From Colius striatus (taxonomy: Eukaryota; Chordata; Aves; Coliiformes; Coliidae), in assembly GCF_028858725.1 (NCBI RefSeq), contig NC_084771.1, positions 9,018,915 through 9,082,914 of the forward strand: 64,000 nucleotides of DNA, written 5' to 3'. Shown here piece by piece: positions 14,201-28,686 of this stretch. The first letter of the stretch is position 1, and each line of letters starts with the position of its first letter. The position numbers and the translations under genes are program-made. The notes beneath the pieces are model-generated. The model had not been told where the DNA came from and ran no database searches. It saw only the letters and a list, made by a program, of their open reading frames with translations.

Positions 14201-15294
14201 ATGAAATGGGCAGAGAAATTGTCCTGTACTTTAACTCACACAAGTGTCAGATTCCAGACTGATAGCATTTCATTATCAACAAAGCAATCATGGTGTATGA
14301 ACCATGGTGTTTAATATGGCCAGTAACCTTCACACGCTCTATTTCCAACCTGCTGTGTAACTTAAGAATATTCTTCATGGGGGAAGAATTTCCATTTATA
14401 GGTTCAAAGTGTGAAAATCAGTTATTTCCCTCTAATAGAGAGCAAAAGTGTCTGGCTGCAGTACACCTTCATTTCTGCATCAGCACCAAACCTGCTGCCA
14501 GAATAACTGTCTCCAAAGGGGTTGGGTCAGCCCTTTTCTACCATGCTTGCCCACATCCTCCTCCACAAAGCACATCACAGAATCCACAGAATCCACATCT
14601 AATTCTATAGACCATGGGGCTTTCTTTTACACCTAAGTAGTGTGTGTTACAGAGGAGACCTTGACAGATTTATATGGTCTTTCTCTAAATGCTCAGTGTT
14701 TCTACTGATCTCAAAGTGTTTCAGAGGAGCATGGCAAGGGTTTTCTTATGTATTTTTTCTAAGATGCTACATATAAGCTAGGCTATTTTAGTCTTGATTT
14801 CATTTCATTCCCTCTCTCATTTTTTCCTTTCAGAAAGATGACTTTTTGACTCTTCCTAATGAGAAACTCAAAACTCCATAGTCTTTAAGCAAGTACCAAT
14901 AGCCCCAGATTAGGAGACAAGCTCAGCAAGGCTGGCAAAGCAGAATATTTTCCCCACCTCATGTAAGGATAAAACTACCTTCCGTAGGAGAAGCTGACAG
15001 CAAGCTGGCTCAGTTTGTTTGGAAAACACTTGGAAAGACCAAACCTTGTGCAGGTCATTTTGAGAGAAGGACAAAATCTTTTCACCTACCAAAGACGGTG
15101 ACCTACCAAAAAGAAAGAACAACCCATGTCCAGCACAAAATAAAAGCCACATGGCAGTGTAAAATACAAGTCAAATGCTTGTTGTCATTGCAATAGCAAC
15201 TTGCAAAATGATTTGTGAAGGCCTGTCTCACACAGTTTGCTTAATTGCATGAACCAGCAGTCTGGAGACCAAGAGGTTGGAGCGTTTCTTGCAG
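5282..15294. other. Ten kilobases upstream of SERTM2, no coding gene recognised
   Basis: Long AT-rich stretch without a recognisable protein, RNA gene or large repeat. One part stands out. About 12.59-13.11 kb is more GC-rich, has a compact C/T-rich segment (about 12641-12670), and ends in a consensus-like donor (gaaag|gtaact, GT at 13115-13116). It could be a 5' non-coding exon of SERTM2, but no transcript evidence is visible. Other open frames here are of chance length. Confidence 0.4.
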
Positions 15295-15395
15295 CAGCCA
15301 TCATGCCACATGTCCTAAGTTTCCACCTCCTTTGTGAGTTTGGTGAGGGAAGGCAGGAATTCTGAAGGTAAACAGGGAAAATGGACCAAAGCTGA

Positions 15396-15683
<288 letters not shown>

Positions 15684-16400
15684 AAACCCCAAAGCAAAGA
15701 GGGCTCTGTGCTCATGAAACATGTTTTGTTTGGTAAAATGGTGGTAGGAAGAATCTCTGCCTCCCTGTTCAGCCCTACAATTTATTACACAGCCATCAAC
15801 AGTAGCACAGAGCATCTGGAGAGTGTTGTGCAGCTCTGACTGAGGCTGGGACCCAAAGGCTGTTGACACTACAGGCAAAGTGGGCATCACCCTCAACAAG
15901 ATTTACATTACAGAGCCTACTGTTGTCATGAAAGACTCATGTCCCTCTAAAAGCCCCTACAGAAAATGGTAAAAGCCACAATAATGACAGCAAAAAACCC
16001 AGAGACACATATCAGAGTGTGTCCTGGAGCTTGTATTTGCTGACCTATCTCTCTGCCCTTAAATTCCTTGTTTGTGAAAAAAGCTGAATCAACAAAGTTA
16101 AGTGGCATAAGGGAGGAAGAGCCCAGGGGGCATATACAGAGATTATCAGTAGTTTGGAAATTCTCAGGCATTTCTTCTATTCAGGAAGGAAGCCTTTAAA
16201 CTGTCTTTTTTCCACTTGAATGGCAGAACAACACAATGGAGTTGTGTACAGAAGTATACAAATGTTTCATCACTTGCTAGAACTACTGGTTTCTGACATG
16301 AGAAACCATAGAGTGAATAGCTGCATTCCAGGTGCAAGAGCAAGGCAGAACTTTTAAAAGAAGAAAGTAAATAAATATAAAATTTAACAAAGTTTGAAAA
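15684..16400 (+). other. SERTM2: Probable SERTM2 3' untranslated region
   Basis: Follows the SERTM2 stop and reaches the first good AATAAA (16370-16375). No further coding signal. The end is set only by that hexamer; another AATAAA at 17813-17818 could give a longer 3' UTR. Confidence 0.5.
16370..16375 (+). terminator. SERTM2: Candidate poly(A) signal of SERTM2
   Basis: Canonical AATAAA in 'gtaaataaatataaaa', about 690 bases after the SERTM2 stop. A second AATAAA is at 17813-17818. Confidence 0.5.
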
Positions 16401-19099
16401 TGGAAAGAAAGCATTGGCAGGAAATGAGCAGAAGAAATGTTAAAAGACATACTACCTCTCTTTCTTTGTTCTTCATTATATTATCTGAGCTGAATACAAA
16501 CCTGTTCATGCATTTCAGCCTTCCCAGTATCACCTAGTAATTCAAATACAATGTAAAGTTTGTGAGTCAAATGGACATTGTTCTCCTAACAGACTCAAAT
16601 TCATAATAACTTTTCCTCTCACATCCATGTGGCATTTTCTTTCCCAAAAGACAGACCAGTTCTTCCAAAGCTTTTTCATTTGTTTTCCTCCAAAGAAGCT
16701 GAGGAAATGCCAGGGCCTGGCACTGCAATAATGAATAGCGTGAACAGCTTTAGACGTACACTAGCGAGGAACATGCAGATGGAAAGTAAACTCACTGAGC
16801 ACTGAAAGATGGGATGAGATTCAAATATTCTGGCAGATCATTTGGAACAGTGAGGAAAAAAATGTTAACTTAAATTTAGGAAACAACAATCTGACCCAAT
16901 CCTTTTACCTATGAATGATGTACAGAGATAGACTTTGCTTCTGTGGATGGGAAAGACGGAATCAAATATGGCATATTGCTTCTGGGATAGCCATGGCCTC
17001 TTCCAGAAAAACCTTGAGTGAGATTGTTTCAGCTACATCTCTAAATGGCATGAATTCTCTTCAGCTTTTCTTCTTTATTACAGTCTAATTCTAGCTTAAC
17101 AACAAATCCCCTGGTGCTTTTCACATTTGTATACACTTATTTGCCAATTCTCCTCTCTAAGGGCTTAAAAAGTGTAAACTCTCCCCACAAAAACAGTGCT
17201 AAAATTAGAGAAGTCATTGACTCTATGGACTTGTGATAGTAACAAGAAATTGTTTCTCAAATGTTTTGTGTACAACAGGTTCTTTAATTGCTTTTAAAAG
17301 TCTGCATATGGGTGAGCTGTTTGGACCTAGGAATATGGCTTGTACAGCTTGCTAAGGGAGGGAGGAGAATGACATGGAACATCCATACTGGATACAGTTG
17401 GTCCCCAGGAAAGACTAGTGTTTAGTACAAAATGATTTAAAACTGGCTTCCTTATCTTGAATAGCATCTTTTATACTCCAGTAACCCTGACATAAGCAGG
17501 TTTATGTGAAATAGCATAGTGACTGTGTAAGGGACTACAGCAAACAATAAACTTTCAGCAATACCTCCCCATGCCATGCTTGGCTGTGTTTACCTCAAAA
17601 GAAGGCAGAAGGCAGGTTGCCCCCAAGCTTTCTGATATGGAGACAACACAGAGCTATCACTAGACAGGATGGTGGCTTCACACCTCTTCTAATGACTAGC
17701 TCCTCAAGGAGGACTACTGTCAGTACTGCACAAGGACCCAAATGTGTGATGATTTGGACATTAATCCAACTAAGACAGATGACTACTGAGTTAGTCACTG
17801 ACATTTAAATTTAATAAAAATCTATGCAGATCAAGTTGGCTTGGTATGTGTCATTCACTCAGTCACCATGAGGCAGATGAGCCCAGGCTCAACATCTGGC
17901 TTGCCCTATACAGTCTCTCAATTTTCTTGATGTGCCATTTGAAAGCTACAATCTACTTAGGCAATAAATGTTTTAGCATACTAAATCAGCAACTAAACCA
18001 CATTAGCCTTCCAGCACAATGATCTGACAAGCTTTATTTCCAAGAAACTGCAGGACAGATTCAAATACTTACATAAAAGGTCAGATCTACAAATGGAAAA
18101 TTATAATATCAGAATATGAGTTGGGACTCATATTCTGATCATACTCATGATCTCAGCTGAAAAGCCTCCCAGAGGTATGTGCCAAGACTGCCTTTCTTTC
18201 CTTCTTACTAAAGAATTCAGAAGAACCTCACAACCCTTGAGAACTTACTGAGTAAATGTAAGAGCAATCACTTTATATCTCATTACATTATATCACATTA
18301 TATCTTTGGTCAGACTGTAGCTTCCTTTTACACAAAGTATCTATCCCATTTGATACATCTACAGTCCCAGGGGCACTTGGAGCATCTCCTTTCTCTGTAC
18401 AGCAAATTTTAAAGCCTTTCTCTTTGAGAAAAAATTTCAGAACAGAGAATGCCTTTTTCTCCTTTACATTTGCATTTATGTTCAAGACCTGATGTTTCTC
18501 AGAAAAGAGACTGTTGGGATGTGTGGACCTGTGCTGAGGGGGCTTTAGTGGACTTTGGCATTCTTTGGCTATAACAGTGGTTATTGGAACTTTTACATGG
18601 ATTTGCTAGATCTTGGAAAGCTGCGTCACATCCATACCCTTCCCTTCCAGCAGACTGTTTCCTTCCCACTTGTCCATCTGCTACAGAAAACTGGGTATTT
18701 TTACAAAAATAAAGAGACATGCTACTATCAATGGTGACTCATTGACTGCTCTGTATTATTCCCACACATGGATCTGACATCAGCTCATACACAGAAAAAA
18801 GCTCATTTCAAATTAATTGTTGACTCAGGGGAAATTTCTGTAAGAAGACCCTCTCCCAGCCTGTGCATTACTGGAACCAGAACAGTTTGCTCCCATCTTT
18901 ACTTCCATCTTTGACATAGGGGGAAAAAAAGAGACCCTGGTAAATTCAACACATCGTCTGTTCCCTACGTGCAGGAGATGGCAGCCACCTGCTGTTCTGA
19001 AGGCACAGCAAAATGCCTACGCCTTGCCACTCTTCGTGGGTTGGACTGTGAGGTAAGAGAAAGCCCACAGTCACTAGAAAACTACTATTCCTCCTAAAT
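16401..19099. other. Intergenic, no gene recognised
   Basis: AT-rich spacer. The only structured element noticed is the perfect inverted repeat at 18108-18139. Confidence 0.45.
18108..18139. repeat. Perfect 14-bp inverted repeat with 4-base loop
   Basis: The left arm ATCAGAATATGAGT (18108-18121) is followed by TGGG and then its exact reverse complement ACTCATATTCTGAT (18126-18139). Complementarity stops at the next base on each side (T at 18107, C at 18140). No poly-T follows and no gene is adjacent. Confidence 0.85.
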
Positions 19100-19275
19100 C
19101 TTCCAGGGTAGGGGTTGGAAGAGACCTTTAGAGGTCATCCAGTCTAACCCCATGCCAAAGCAGGCCCACCTAGGTCAGGTCACACAGGAACGTGTCCAGG
19201 TGTGTTTTGAAGACCTCCAGAGGAGAAGACTCCACACCCTCCCTGGGCAGGGAATATGTTCCTTCTTTGTGTCAG
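19100..19275 (-). repeat. CR1 LINE fragment (antisense)
   Basis: Contains 'ggttggaagagaccttta', 'tcatccagtctaacccc', 'cacacaggaacgtgtccagg' and 'gactccacaccctccctggg' in the order seen on the antisense strand of CR1 3' regions. Truncated at both ends and diverged. Confidence 0.85.
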
Positions 19276-22200
19276 AATATATAAACAGAAACATATATTT
19301 TTGTATCCTCGCAGGGCTGCAGAGATGAACATAGTTTTACAAACAGCATAACTCAGCAGAGGATCAACCCTGAGCTTCCCAAAGGACCTTTTTTGATTTT
19401 ACTTGATGAAGAAACAAAAAATGCTTGAAAGTCAAAACTTACATGAAGTCACACATCCTTTAACTGTCAGCATTAATAAAAACTTACTCCTTTGCCTTGT
19501 CTTCACTACAAAAAAAAAAAAAATGTCCTTACCCTATAGTCACTAATGTGGTAACTATGCTGGAAAACTAATCCTAAACTGAATATGCATTTTGAGGGAC
19601 TGGATTTTTCAGAGGTACTCCAGGATTTATTTGGATGAAGGCAAGAAGAAATTGTCCAGCTGTAGGTAACGCTAAGCTGTGAAAGCAGATCTGAGTGCAA
19701 GAGAGGATGATCTGTTGAATTCATATACAATTAATATATAACCCACTCCCTACACTCCCACCTGAATGTCATGTCTGTATAAACTCGTCAACTGGGAAAC
19801 AAACAATGAATAATTCAGGAGATCTTTCCCTCCCGTCTTTTTCCTCTAGATTTATTAATCCATTTTCAAGGTATAATATGACCAAGCTAATAGCCACAGA
19901 CTTCCTAAACTCACTCTCTCTGCATTAATTCTGCCTTCATGGTCATAGCTCTACTCTTACAAACCCATTTAATAGCAATCAATTATGATGCAACAACAGG
20001 CACCTGCAAGTCAAATGAAAGCTCAGCAATATTCTTTGATACTTGAAATGTGCTCTTCTCTGCAAGAAATTTAACTTATTTAATCTGACTGTTACCCTGA
20101 AGCTAGTTCTTCTTGTCCTGAAACACTTGTAACACAATAGCTACTGGCTGATGTTTATTCATGTAGTTTCATGAAAAAAACACATACTGATCTGCAATAC
20201 TGAAAGATCAAGTAGCACCCATCTGGGATATTTCTACATACCCCACACATGTGAGCAAACATTAGGCAGACAAGCTCTTCTCTAAAATGCAGAGATTCAG
20301 AAGCAAACTGGAATTGCATTGAACTGTGAGTGAAAGTAGGTACTGAACTGGGGCACTCTTTACGGGACAACACAAACCTGTGAGCTGGATCTGAGTGTAT
20401 CACAGGCTTTGGCATCCTCCAGCACTTTACCACTCTTCTTCCCATGGCCCTTAAACATATCAGAATCCTATCTTTGGCCTAGAACTACTGAGTGGATATT
20501 TGCAGTGCTGTGGTGCAGAAAGTGGCTGAGGGTGGCTTTTTTAAGGCTATATAAGCCTGTTTTATTAGCTTGAAAAACGTGAACATGGATACTACCTCCT
20601 GAAGTACAAAATTTACAAGGAAGATCTCCCCTTTACTCCTTATGCCTCAGCAACTCCAACTGCAACTAATTCACATTCACAGTAGTTAATGTGCTGCATT
20701 TTTTATAACATTACTCTGTAATCTTTAGGTTATAGGAACCTGTCCAAATAGCTGGGGCAGGACTAGCACATAGTGCCCCAGGAAGCTCACATTTGGGCCA
20801 GTGTGAGGTTGCTGCAACACACTCATTGGCAATTCTTACAGCTTGTCACCACAGAATCAAATGGATTTGAGTCTGATGTTGTTCACAAATTTTTCATGCT
20901 TCCACAGCTTGGAAAAGTTCTGAACAGCCCTTTTAGCACTGACTCTGTCAGCGTGTAGAGTCCAGGTGATAACACCACAACAGTTTGCATTTACATCATG
21001 TTGGCACTCAGTGGGGAAGAAAAGTGACTTGCTGTTATTGAATGCATCCCACAAAATAGACAGTGAGACCCTCTGAATGCTCTCAATTTTGGCTAATGTG
21101 CTGAATTTTAAAGCTGTTTATCATTATAGAACATAATCAACACTGAAAGGGACAGCTGACAGATAACTACAGCATGGCAACACTCTCCATACGCACACCT
21201 GCAAGCTTCTTGGGAAGAAAGAAACCACTGGGGTCGGAACGTTGAGGTTGCTTTTCCCTTGACTTTTGCTTGTAACTATCCATCGGTTCACTACCAGGCA
21301 CACCACTGCCCCACTATCCTGCTTCCCTCCCCACTCAGACTGCTCAGCACCAGCTTAGCTGGCATAAGGCTCAATAATAATTTGCTGCAAAGCAATTTGT
21401 GAAAGATATGCTGACAGATTGAGTATATAATGGGTAAGATTTTGTTCTGTTTCTACTTTTCCAATGATTTTTGCCAGGCTCGGAATTCTTAAAACATCTA
21501 CAAATGGCTACTGCTCTAAGTGGAAATTCAATGTCTTCAGTGCCCACACTGGACAATGGCAATAACAAAGAGACTAGAAAGAGCAATCCATCTCTTTCTG
21601 GTCTTGCAGGTTTTTTTTCTTGTGGTAAGTGGCTGGCATTGGCTCTCTCTATCACTTTATCTATTTAGAAATGTATTATAATTAGAGTTCTTTAAGATTT
21701 TTAGCATTTCTAGAAGGAATTAATTCTTTACAGAAGAAGGGTTTTCTTCATTGTAGGATTCATCCCATAATTAGAGAAAATGATGGGCTAAGTCCCAGTG
21801 GAAAAAATGCACTGTAATTTGTATTCATTTTTGTTACATAAACCCACAGAGACCATGCTGATTCCTCCCATTGCAGCCACTTCTGAAGCACAGTGTTCAA
21901 CTTAAACTGATGTATCATTATTATTTAGAACCCACAAGTATCCTCAAGACTTTACCTATCTAAGAAGTCTGATGTGAACCTTTTTTCTCTGAGAAAAATA
22001 AAATGTCCCAAAGAAAATTTAAGATCAGTGGCATTTGCATTGCCTAGTCTCAGAAGCAACAGATTACAGCCAGCCACACTTTGCCTCGTGGTCCTCATTC
22101 TGGCATCCTTGAACTCAAATCAGAAAACCACTTGCCATGGCACAAATCATATCTGCATGTCAAAGTAAGATGCATGAAAGAATTTTTTCCAGTGTACACA

Positions 22201-25200
22201 GTATATAGGCCAAGAAAAGGGACGATTACAATCATAGAACAGAGGTATCAACCACCAAAGACAGATCTTATTGAATACAAGCAATATGTGGCCAGACTGT
22301 GTGGAAAAGAAAATAATTACACGTGTTTATCACAGCTAACAAGTCATTAATGAGGATGGGTGTTATTAAGAATTAACCAAATATTTGTAAGTAGTTTTTA
22401 GATTAAAAACAAGTCTCATGGTTTTTTTTCCTTATTACCTTTCTGATTTCTGAAATCCAGGATGCTCACAATTAAGCCAAGCAATTAAATTCACCTCAAC
22501 CACATATGTATTTCTGTGGAGCAACAAAACAGTACTCTGTATATGCAATTCTTCTAGCTAATTAGCACCTTGGGGTAGGTTGTTCATAAACAGAAAACAG
22601 TAAGGGACCTGCAATATATCCCAACAGCACCTTGTGTAAAACCAGTCTCATTATCAGCAAAGGTTTCACATGAATCCTCACCAAGTCACTGCCTCACAAA
22701 ACAAGAAATAGAATTCCAAGATCAGAGAAACCAAAGAGAATGATTTTGCCTATCATGACAGAAATCTAAAGCCTTGGAGGGAAATGGAACAATCTGCTTC
22801 AGAAGATGTTTCCTTTTGATCTTAGACGTGAAACATTTCTTCAATATCAAAGCTCATTACACTCAGGAAAATTAACTTATTTTACTAGTTATGCCAAAAG
22901 TGTCATTCTATCAACTGTGGGTGCTGACAGGCAATTATATGCCTTTGATAAGGGACAGAAAAGGAACTATTTGCTCCGTGGCACAGGGTCAAGCTCAACA
23001 CTGCTTCATAGCAACCTGATGCTGTTTTACATGAAGTTTGTTCACCAGCCTGAAAGTGTCCTCAGTCCAATTTCTGATGGTCAACTGCCCATATCTCCAC
23101 TGAAACCTCAGAGACATTACCAAAGGATTAGAAATGGACTACACTATGAAGCATGACGAATCTTCTCAGTCTTCATAGTTCCATCTCCCAAGCAAGGCAA
23201 AGTAAAGCTGATCTATTTGTATGTTTGCAAGTACGTTTTACCTCACTTTTGGATTGATTAAAGACCTCAGTTGTCAGTCCAATCTGTGGTACACTTAAAA
23301 ATCAGGCAAACAAAACCCAAAGCCCTTTGTCTGCACTGATTTAACCATGAATCACCATTGTAACATGGCATAGTGACAAGAACAGTGCTTTGTAGTGTGC
23401 CACTAACAGGAAACATTGGTACACAAAGCCTTATGTAAATGAACAGTCACATTTAGTATCTGAACATCTCTTAGTTTCATCAGGGAAATGGAACAGCAGT
23501 GTTACTCTAGATGGAAGTATAGGTGGCCATGCATAAGTATGCTACATGGTGAAGCAAACAGTTTTCTCTAGGGATGAGATAACGTAAACCAGTCTCGTTT
23601 TGACTTCAGTGCATGTAGCAATAATGACTTTCCCAAATGTAACACTGAGCTCTGTTTTAGATCTAAATCAGTTAAATTACACCTGGGATGAATCTGGTCC
23701 AATATTTCTGAGCGAGTTCTAGCAAGAGTCTTTATTTTAAACAGCTGAATGTTTCCTGGAATTATGATGAAAGAAATCCTGAGAGAAAATTCACTATTAT
23801 ATGTTGATACCTAAGTAAGAGTATATATTTGTAAAGTGCACAGGCACACACACTCAAAAGACTTCCAGTTGTAAATATGACTATACATCTCCCTAGTACA
23901 TCTCTCTGTGTACATTCACACAACATTAAAATAAACCCACAATTTTTCACCTTCACATCTTCATGACATTCACCATGTAATATTAACCTTCTGGTCTGCC
24001 TCTGCATAAAATATTTCTAGCATTTCTGGTAGTAAAAAGAAGGCCATAAACAGGAAATGTGTGTAAACAAAAGGCATTTCTGGTATTGATTCTTCTCAGT
24101 ATGATTCACTGCTATATAAATGTGCAAACAAAATCATGGTGGCCCAGATAGAGCTGTTAAAAGAATCTCCAAGTTGAGCTCAGTGGTTTTGGCAAGTACT
24201 TAGTGGTAACTTCGATCCCTAATGTCTAATGGAAACTAGTCTGCCTGTAAATAGTCAGCTATCATCTTACTAGTACAAAGAAATAAGAGAGATAAATGAA
24301 TCACAACTCTATCACTGCTACTGGCACATCTACTGCTGCTGCAAAAGCTTGGGAATGATGTGGAAGGTAAGGTTACTGAACGAGACTTGCTGGAAACAGG
24401 CAGCCTTGATACACGAAGCACCATTTGATCTTTCAGGCCTTGTGCAGACCTGTGTTGGTGTCTCTTTTGATTGGCTGGGAAGTGAATCTCATCTGCTTTC
24501 ACTATTTCCCTTTGGTTTTGAGAGAAAGCTTGAGAAGAAAACCCAAATGTAAAAACACTAATAATGTGCTGAAAAAATGGAGCAAAAAGAGCCCGCAGCG
24601 CTTGCTGCCTTCTGATCCCCTTGAGGCAGTGCATGCTCGCAGCCTTCTACTGGTCTATATACTTCCAAAATCCATTTACTTCATCAATGGGCTGACTTAG
24701 GTGTCCCTGAAGATTTTTGAAGACCAATTCAAAATATCTGCATAAACTACTGCTGCTGAGACAGCTAATGGAAAACAACAGGCAAATGGACAGAGATGGA
24801 GTTTAGACTGGGTTCATAAGTTACTTCCTTACCTATTTTTATGCTGCATGGATATTTGTATTTACTTGTACAACTGGGGCTAGCTGACACAAGAGAGGAA
24901 CACTACTTGCAGCTCCTTCCTGAAGACATAAAACTGTTGGTTTACTTGAGCATAATATTCTAATTTCCTTAAAAAATGCACATCAAAAAGAATAATTGAA
25001 ATACGAAGTCTATCTCAGTGCTTGTAAAGACGTATGCAAGGCACCTCAGGATTTGATTACATGTGCACCAGCACAAGCTGCCTTCAGAGAACAAAGCTCA
25101 CTTGATTTCAGGGAGTCTGATTTGCCTGGATGAAAATGAATTTTTAATAGATTTGATGTCAGAGGGATTATGCAGGAATATGAAATGGCAGGACGTTCAC

Positions 25201-28200
25201 ACAGTGGATTGCTGTGGAGGTGTTTGCTGGTGGCTAGTAGGCAGGAACAGCAGTGTATGTTTTCCAGAGACAGCACAGAGCAGTGCCAGACTGTCACAAG
25301 CAGAGACTCCCTGGGGAGCTGAAGGCACCAGTTGCCAGGAGTTATCACTGTATCAAGTCTTCACAGCCAGGATATTGTTCCTTGTGACAGACCTCAGACT
25401 CTCTCCTACCAGTTTGTTTTGTAACCATTCTTCAAATTATGTCCTTTACAGTCTCACAAATTTCCCCAACACTTCTTGGAAACTACCAGCTTTGAGAAAT
25501 TTTATTTGCTATGAAGCCCATCCCTTGACAGAAACCCAGCAAAGGCATCAAGTGTCAGTAAAGATCCAGTTCAAGGGCTGGTACAAATCAGCTGAGCCAC
25601 ACTTTTTGTAACAAGGATTGAAACACAGTGAGTGCTGTACCCCAGTGTAAAGGTGACCTCCTGCTTCACAGACAGGGTGAAGACCAGCAGCACTTTACTT
25701 TCATAAATTGGTAAGCTCTGAGTTTCCAGAAATCAGGTCTCAAAGAACCATAATATTGTTTAAATATAAAGCAAAACAGGAATAATAAAAAGATACATAG
25801 TTATAGACATATAACATTATTTATGGGCTAGTCATTCAGTGAGTTGTTTTCTTGGTCTCTTTTTCAGAAGCATAATGTCTTCAAAATCATAATCCTGTAA
25901 TTCCAGAATCCAGAGCTCAGGGCACACCATCAAATATTGCAAGATTCAGAAAAATTCATGGGAGCTGTGAGATCACGGACACTCATTCTAACTAAGCCAC
26001 AGCCTCTTCTATCACTTCAGATGTGAAATATTTAGTCAGTGGACACATTTCATCTGTGGTACTTCAGTGCCTGTCTTCTGCTAGTCAGCCCTGAGGAAGA
26101 GGTGATCTAACATCCCCTTTGCTGTCTCCAGTCAGTCTGAGCCTTTGTCTACCTGTAGGATATATAACAATCCCCATAGACCAAAAACAAGTCCACAAAC
26201 AGACAATTCAAAGAATGTAGAAATATTGTGATAAAATATTTCAAAGCACACTACTTAAATTTTCCTGACAGATGTCCCTCTGTTGTCTTCCCAGGCCAGG
26301 AATCTCTGAATCACAGTACTGTATGGGAATCTTTCCCCAAAATATTCTCCATCTAATTTTCACAGTTCCCTATGGTAACAGAACTATCATCCCTCACAGG
26401 TACAGTACTACATCTAAACGAGAGGGGAAAATAAGTGAACATTATTTTCAGTTCAAATTTCTACAAAGCCAGCTAGAAATAGGAGTAAGATTACCTTTAC
26501 TCATTTCACACATTCATAAACATGTAAGTATTGAACATAATGTAAATTTAGTGTGGAGGAGTCTAATGCTCTCTTGTGCCTCATGTCATCCACTACACTA
26601 TCACATCACAAGCCAAATGGAGAATCTGCACAAAATACAAGGCAAAGGAAAGACAGGGTTGTATTTTTAACTAGCTAGTCTTTTTTTTTTTCTGTTTTTT
26701 CTTCACAGAAAGCCAGGCTTTGGAGGCTTACAGGTTTACCTGCCTTCTTTTGGTGTATATTTTTAAATGATTCATTATTTGATCCACCCTCTGCAGCCTG
26801 TCCACTTCAGGGGCCATCAGAGTTTTATTACAACAGTTGTGAGCTACTCTTTGGACTTCAAGAGCAAACTGAGGGCAGGACATAGTTTTCAGAAACCAAG
26901 ATGTGAACAGACTAGTTTATTTTCAGACATCTTCTTATTCCTGAATAATCTAATTCTGGAGCTTTCAGGGCAAACTGTGGCAAGCTGAGCTGAATACAAA
27001 ATGACAGTGCTCAAAACTGAGCCATCCAGAAACATTTCAAACACTAACTAAGGAGCAGGGAGCAGGCATACATTGTTTCTCATTTAACAAAAACCAGCTT
27101 ATACTCATGCAATCTTCAGTTTCTTGCCCAGATGTCACGGGAAGAAAATACCCAATATAAATGATGCCACATAAAGCACAGATGGAAGCAAGCTCTCACA
27201 AGAACCTGTCTTCCATTTTAGCACTTTCCTAGCCTCTCTCTGGGGACTTGGACTGCATTATGTTAGATTGAGCCTCTGTTTCTTGAATGTCCCTGATAAT
27301 ATCCCATACACTATCCTGGAGAGAAACAATTGGCACTGTAAAGAGAGACTCCACAGCCCAAACAGGGACAGATTCACACAAGGTTTGCCCCAAAGGCAAT
27401 AGGAACTCAACTGCCTGAGCCACATGGAGAAGGTGATGGCAGCTAGGAATGGCAAGGAAGGGGCAGACATAGGTGCAATTCCCCAGCATTTAAGACAATC
27501 TAAATCCAAGGTGCCACAGTTCTCCCTCCTTCCTTGAGCTAGTAGGAATGCCTATTCAACTGTATCCCAGACAAAAGCAGGACAGCAACTCAGGGAACCG
27601 ACCTAACTGCAAACAGATCACTTTCCTGTCAGATCAGTTCTCTGAATTGGATTGCTATGCGGTTGTACATAGAAACATGGAGCAGAGGGAGCAATGAATG
27701 GCCAGAAACAAGGTGTAACAGCAAGCCTGGATTACATAACCTTTAACTGTTTTCTATGAAAGCTGCAAGGGATCAGGTCCAAGTATCTTATTCTGTGCAT
27801 GATCTGTAGTTCTCATGGATCAGAGCACAAGCACTCATGGACAAAATTCTGCTTTTGCTCTATAAAACTTCTAATTAAAAAGCAGGTACAGATTTGCATG
27901 AGATTCACTCATGTAATGGATTAAAACAAGAAATAACATAACAAGCCTAATTCAATATGCAAGTACTCCAGTTTCTCCCTCACCTGAGGGTTAGGAAGAC
28001 TAGTAGTATTCAAACTGTCTTCATTGCTCTAAATACACCTTTTACTCTGGTGACATTTGAGGGAGCAAACAGTGAGAGTATGAACAAGTTACTGCTCATG
28101 CATGGAATATTTTCTTGACAGTGTCTTACTTTATAGGAACTTTAGGTTATGAGTGGATGGCTGAAAGCAAGGTCACAGCTGAGGTACAACAGCAAACCAC

Positions 28201-28686
28201 TGCAAACTTGTTCTAACTGCAGCATTCGTGTGTGGACTTACCTCATGTCAAGGTGAGTTTATTTTTCAGTTTTGGCAGAATAAAAGCGCACATGTGGTGA
28301 GTTATAGTGCTTTAGTTACAAATGAGTAGTAATTTCCTAAACACCTGTAATTAACCTCATATAAAATAATAAGATGAACAAGAACACACTGCAATATATT
28401 AAAATTCTAGCCTCCCCATTAGAAAAAACAAACCAACATTTACAATCATTTAATTACCCATTTTTTACCTTACCTAAGATTTATACACATGCTCGCCTTC
28501 ATCTCTGACACACCTGAAAAATTTAGCATCCTTCCTTTCACCCCAAAGTCTGACTTCTTATCCATCAGTTTTTAAGGCCTTAACTACACTAACAGGCCTT
28601 AATTGCTCTGACCAGCTACAGTCTCTGATGGGAACTTCATTTAAGCTCAGGCTTTAAGTATAAAGGCTAGTCCCAGCCTTTCTGTT
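19276..28686. other. Nine kilobases between CR1 fragments, no gene recognised
   Basis: AT-rich, low CpG. The longest open frame (25063-25611 +, 182 codons) has no recognisable domain and no sensible codon pattern. I see no RNA gene or array. A plain A-run is at 19510-19523. Confidence 0.45.

Noticed and set aside
25063-25611. 182-codon plus-strand frame in the intergenic region
   Set aside because: No domain, no signal of splice or promoter context. A frame this long is not surprising once in 64 kb of six-frame search.
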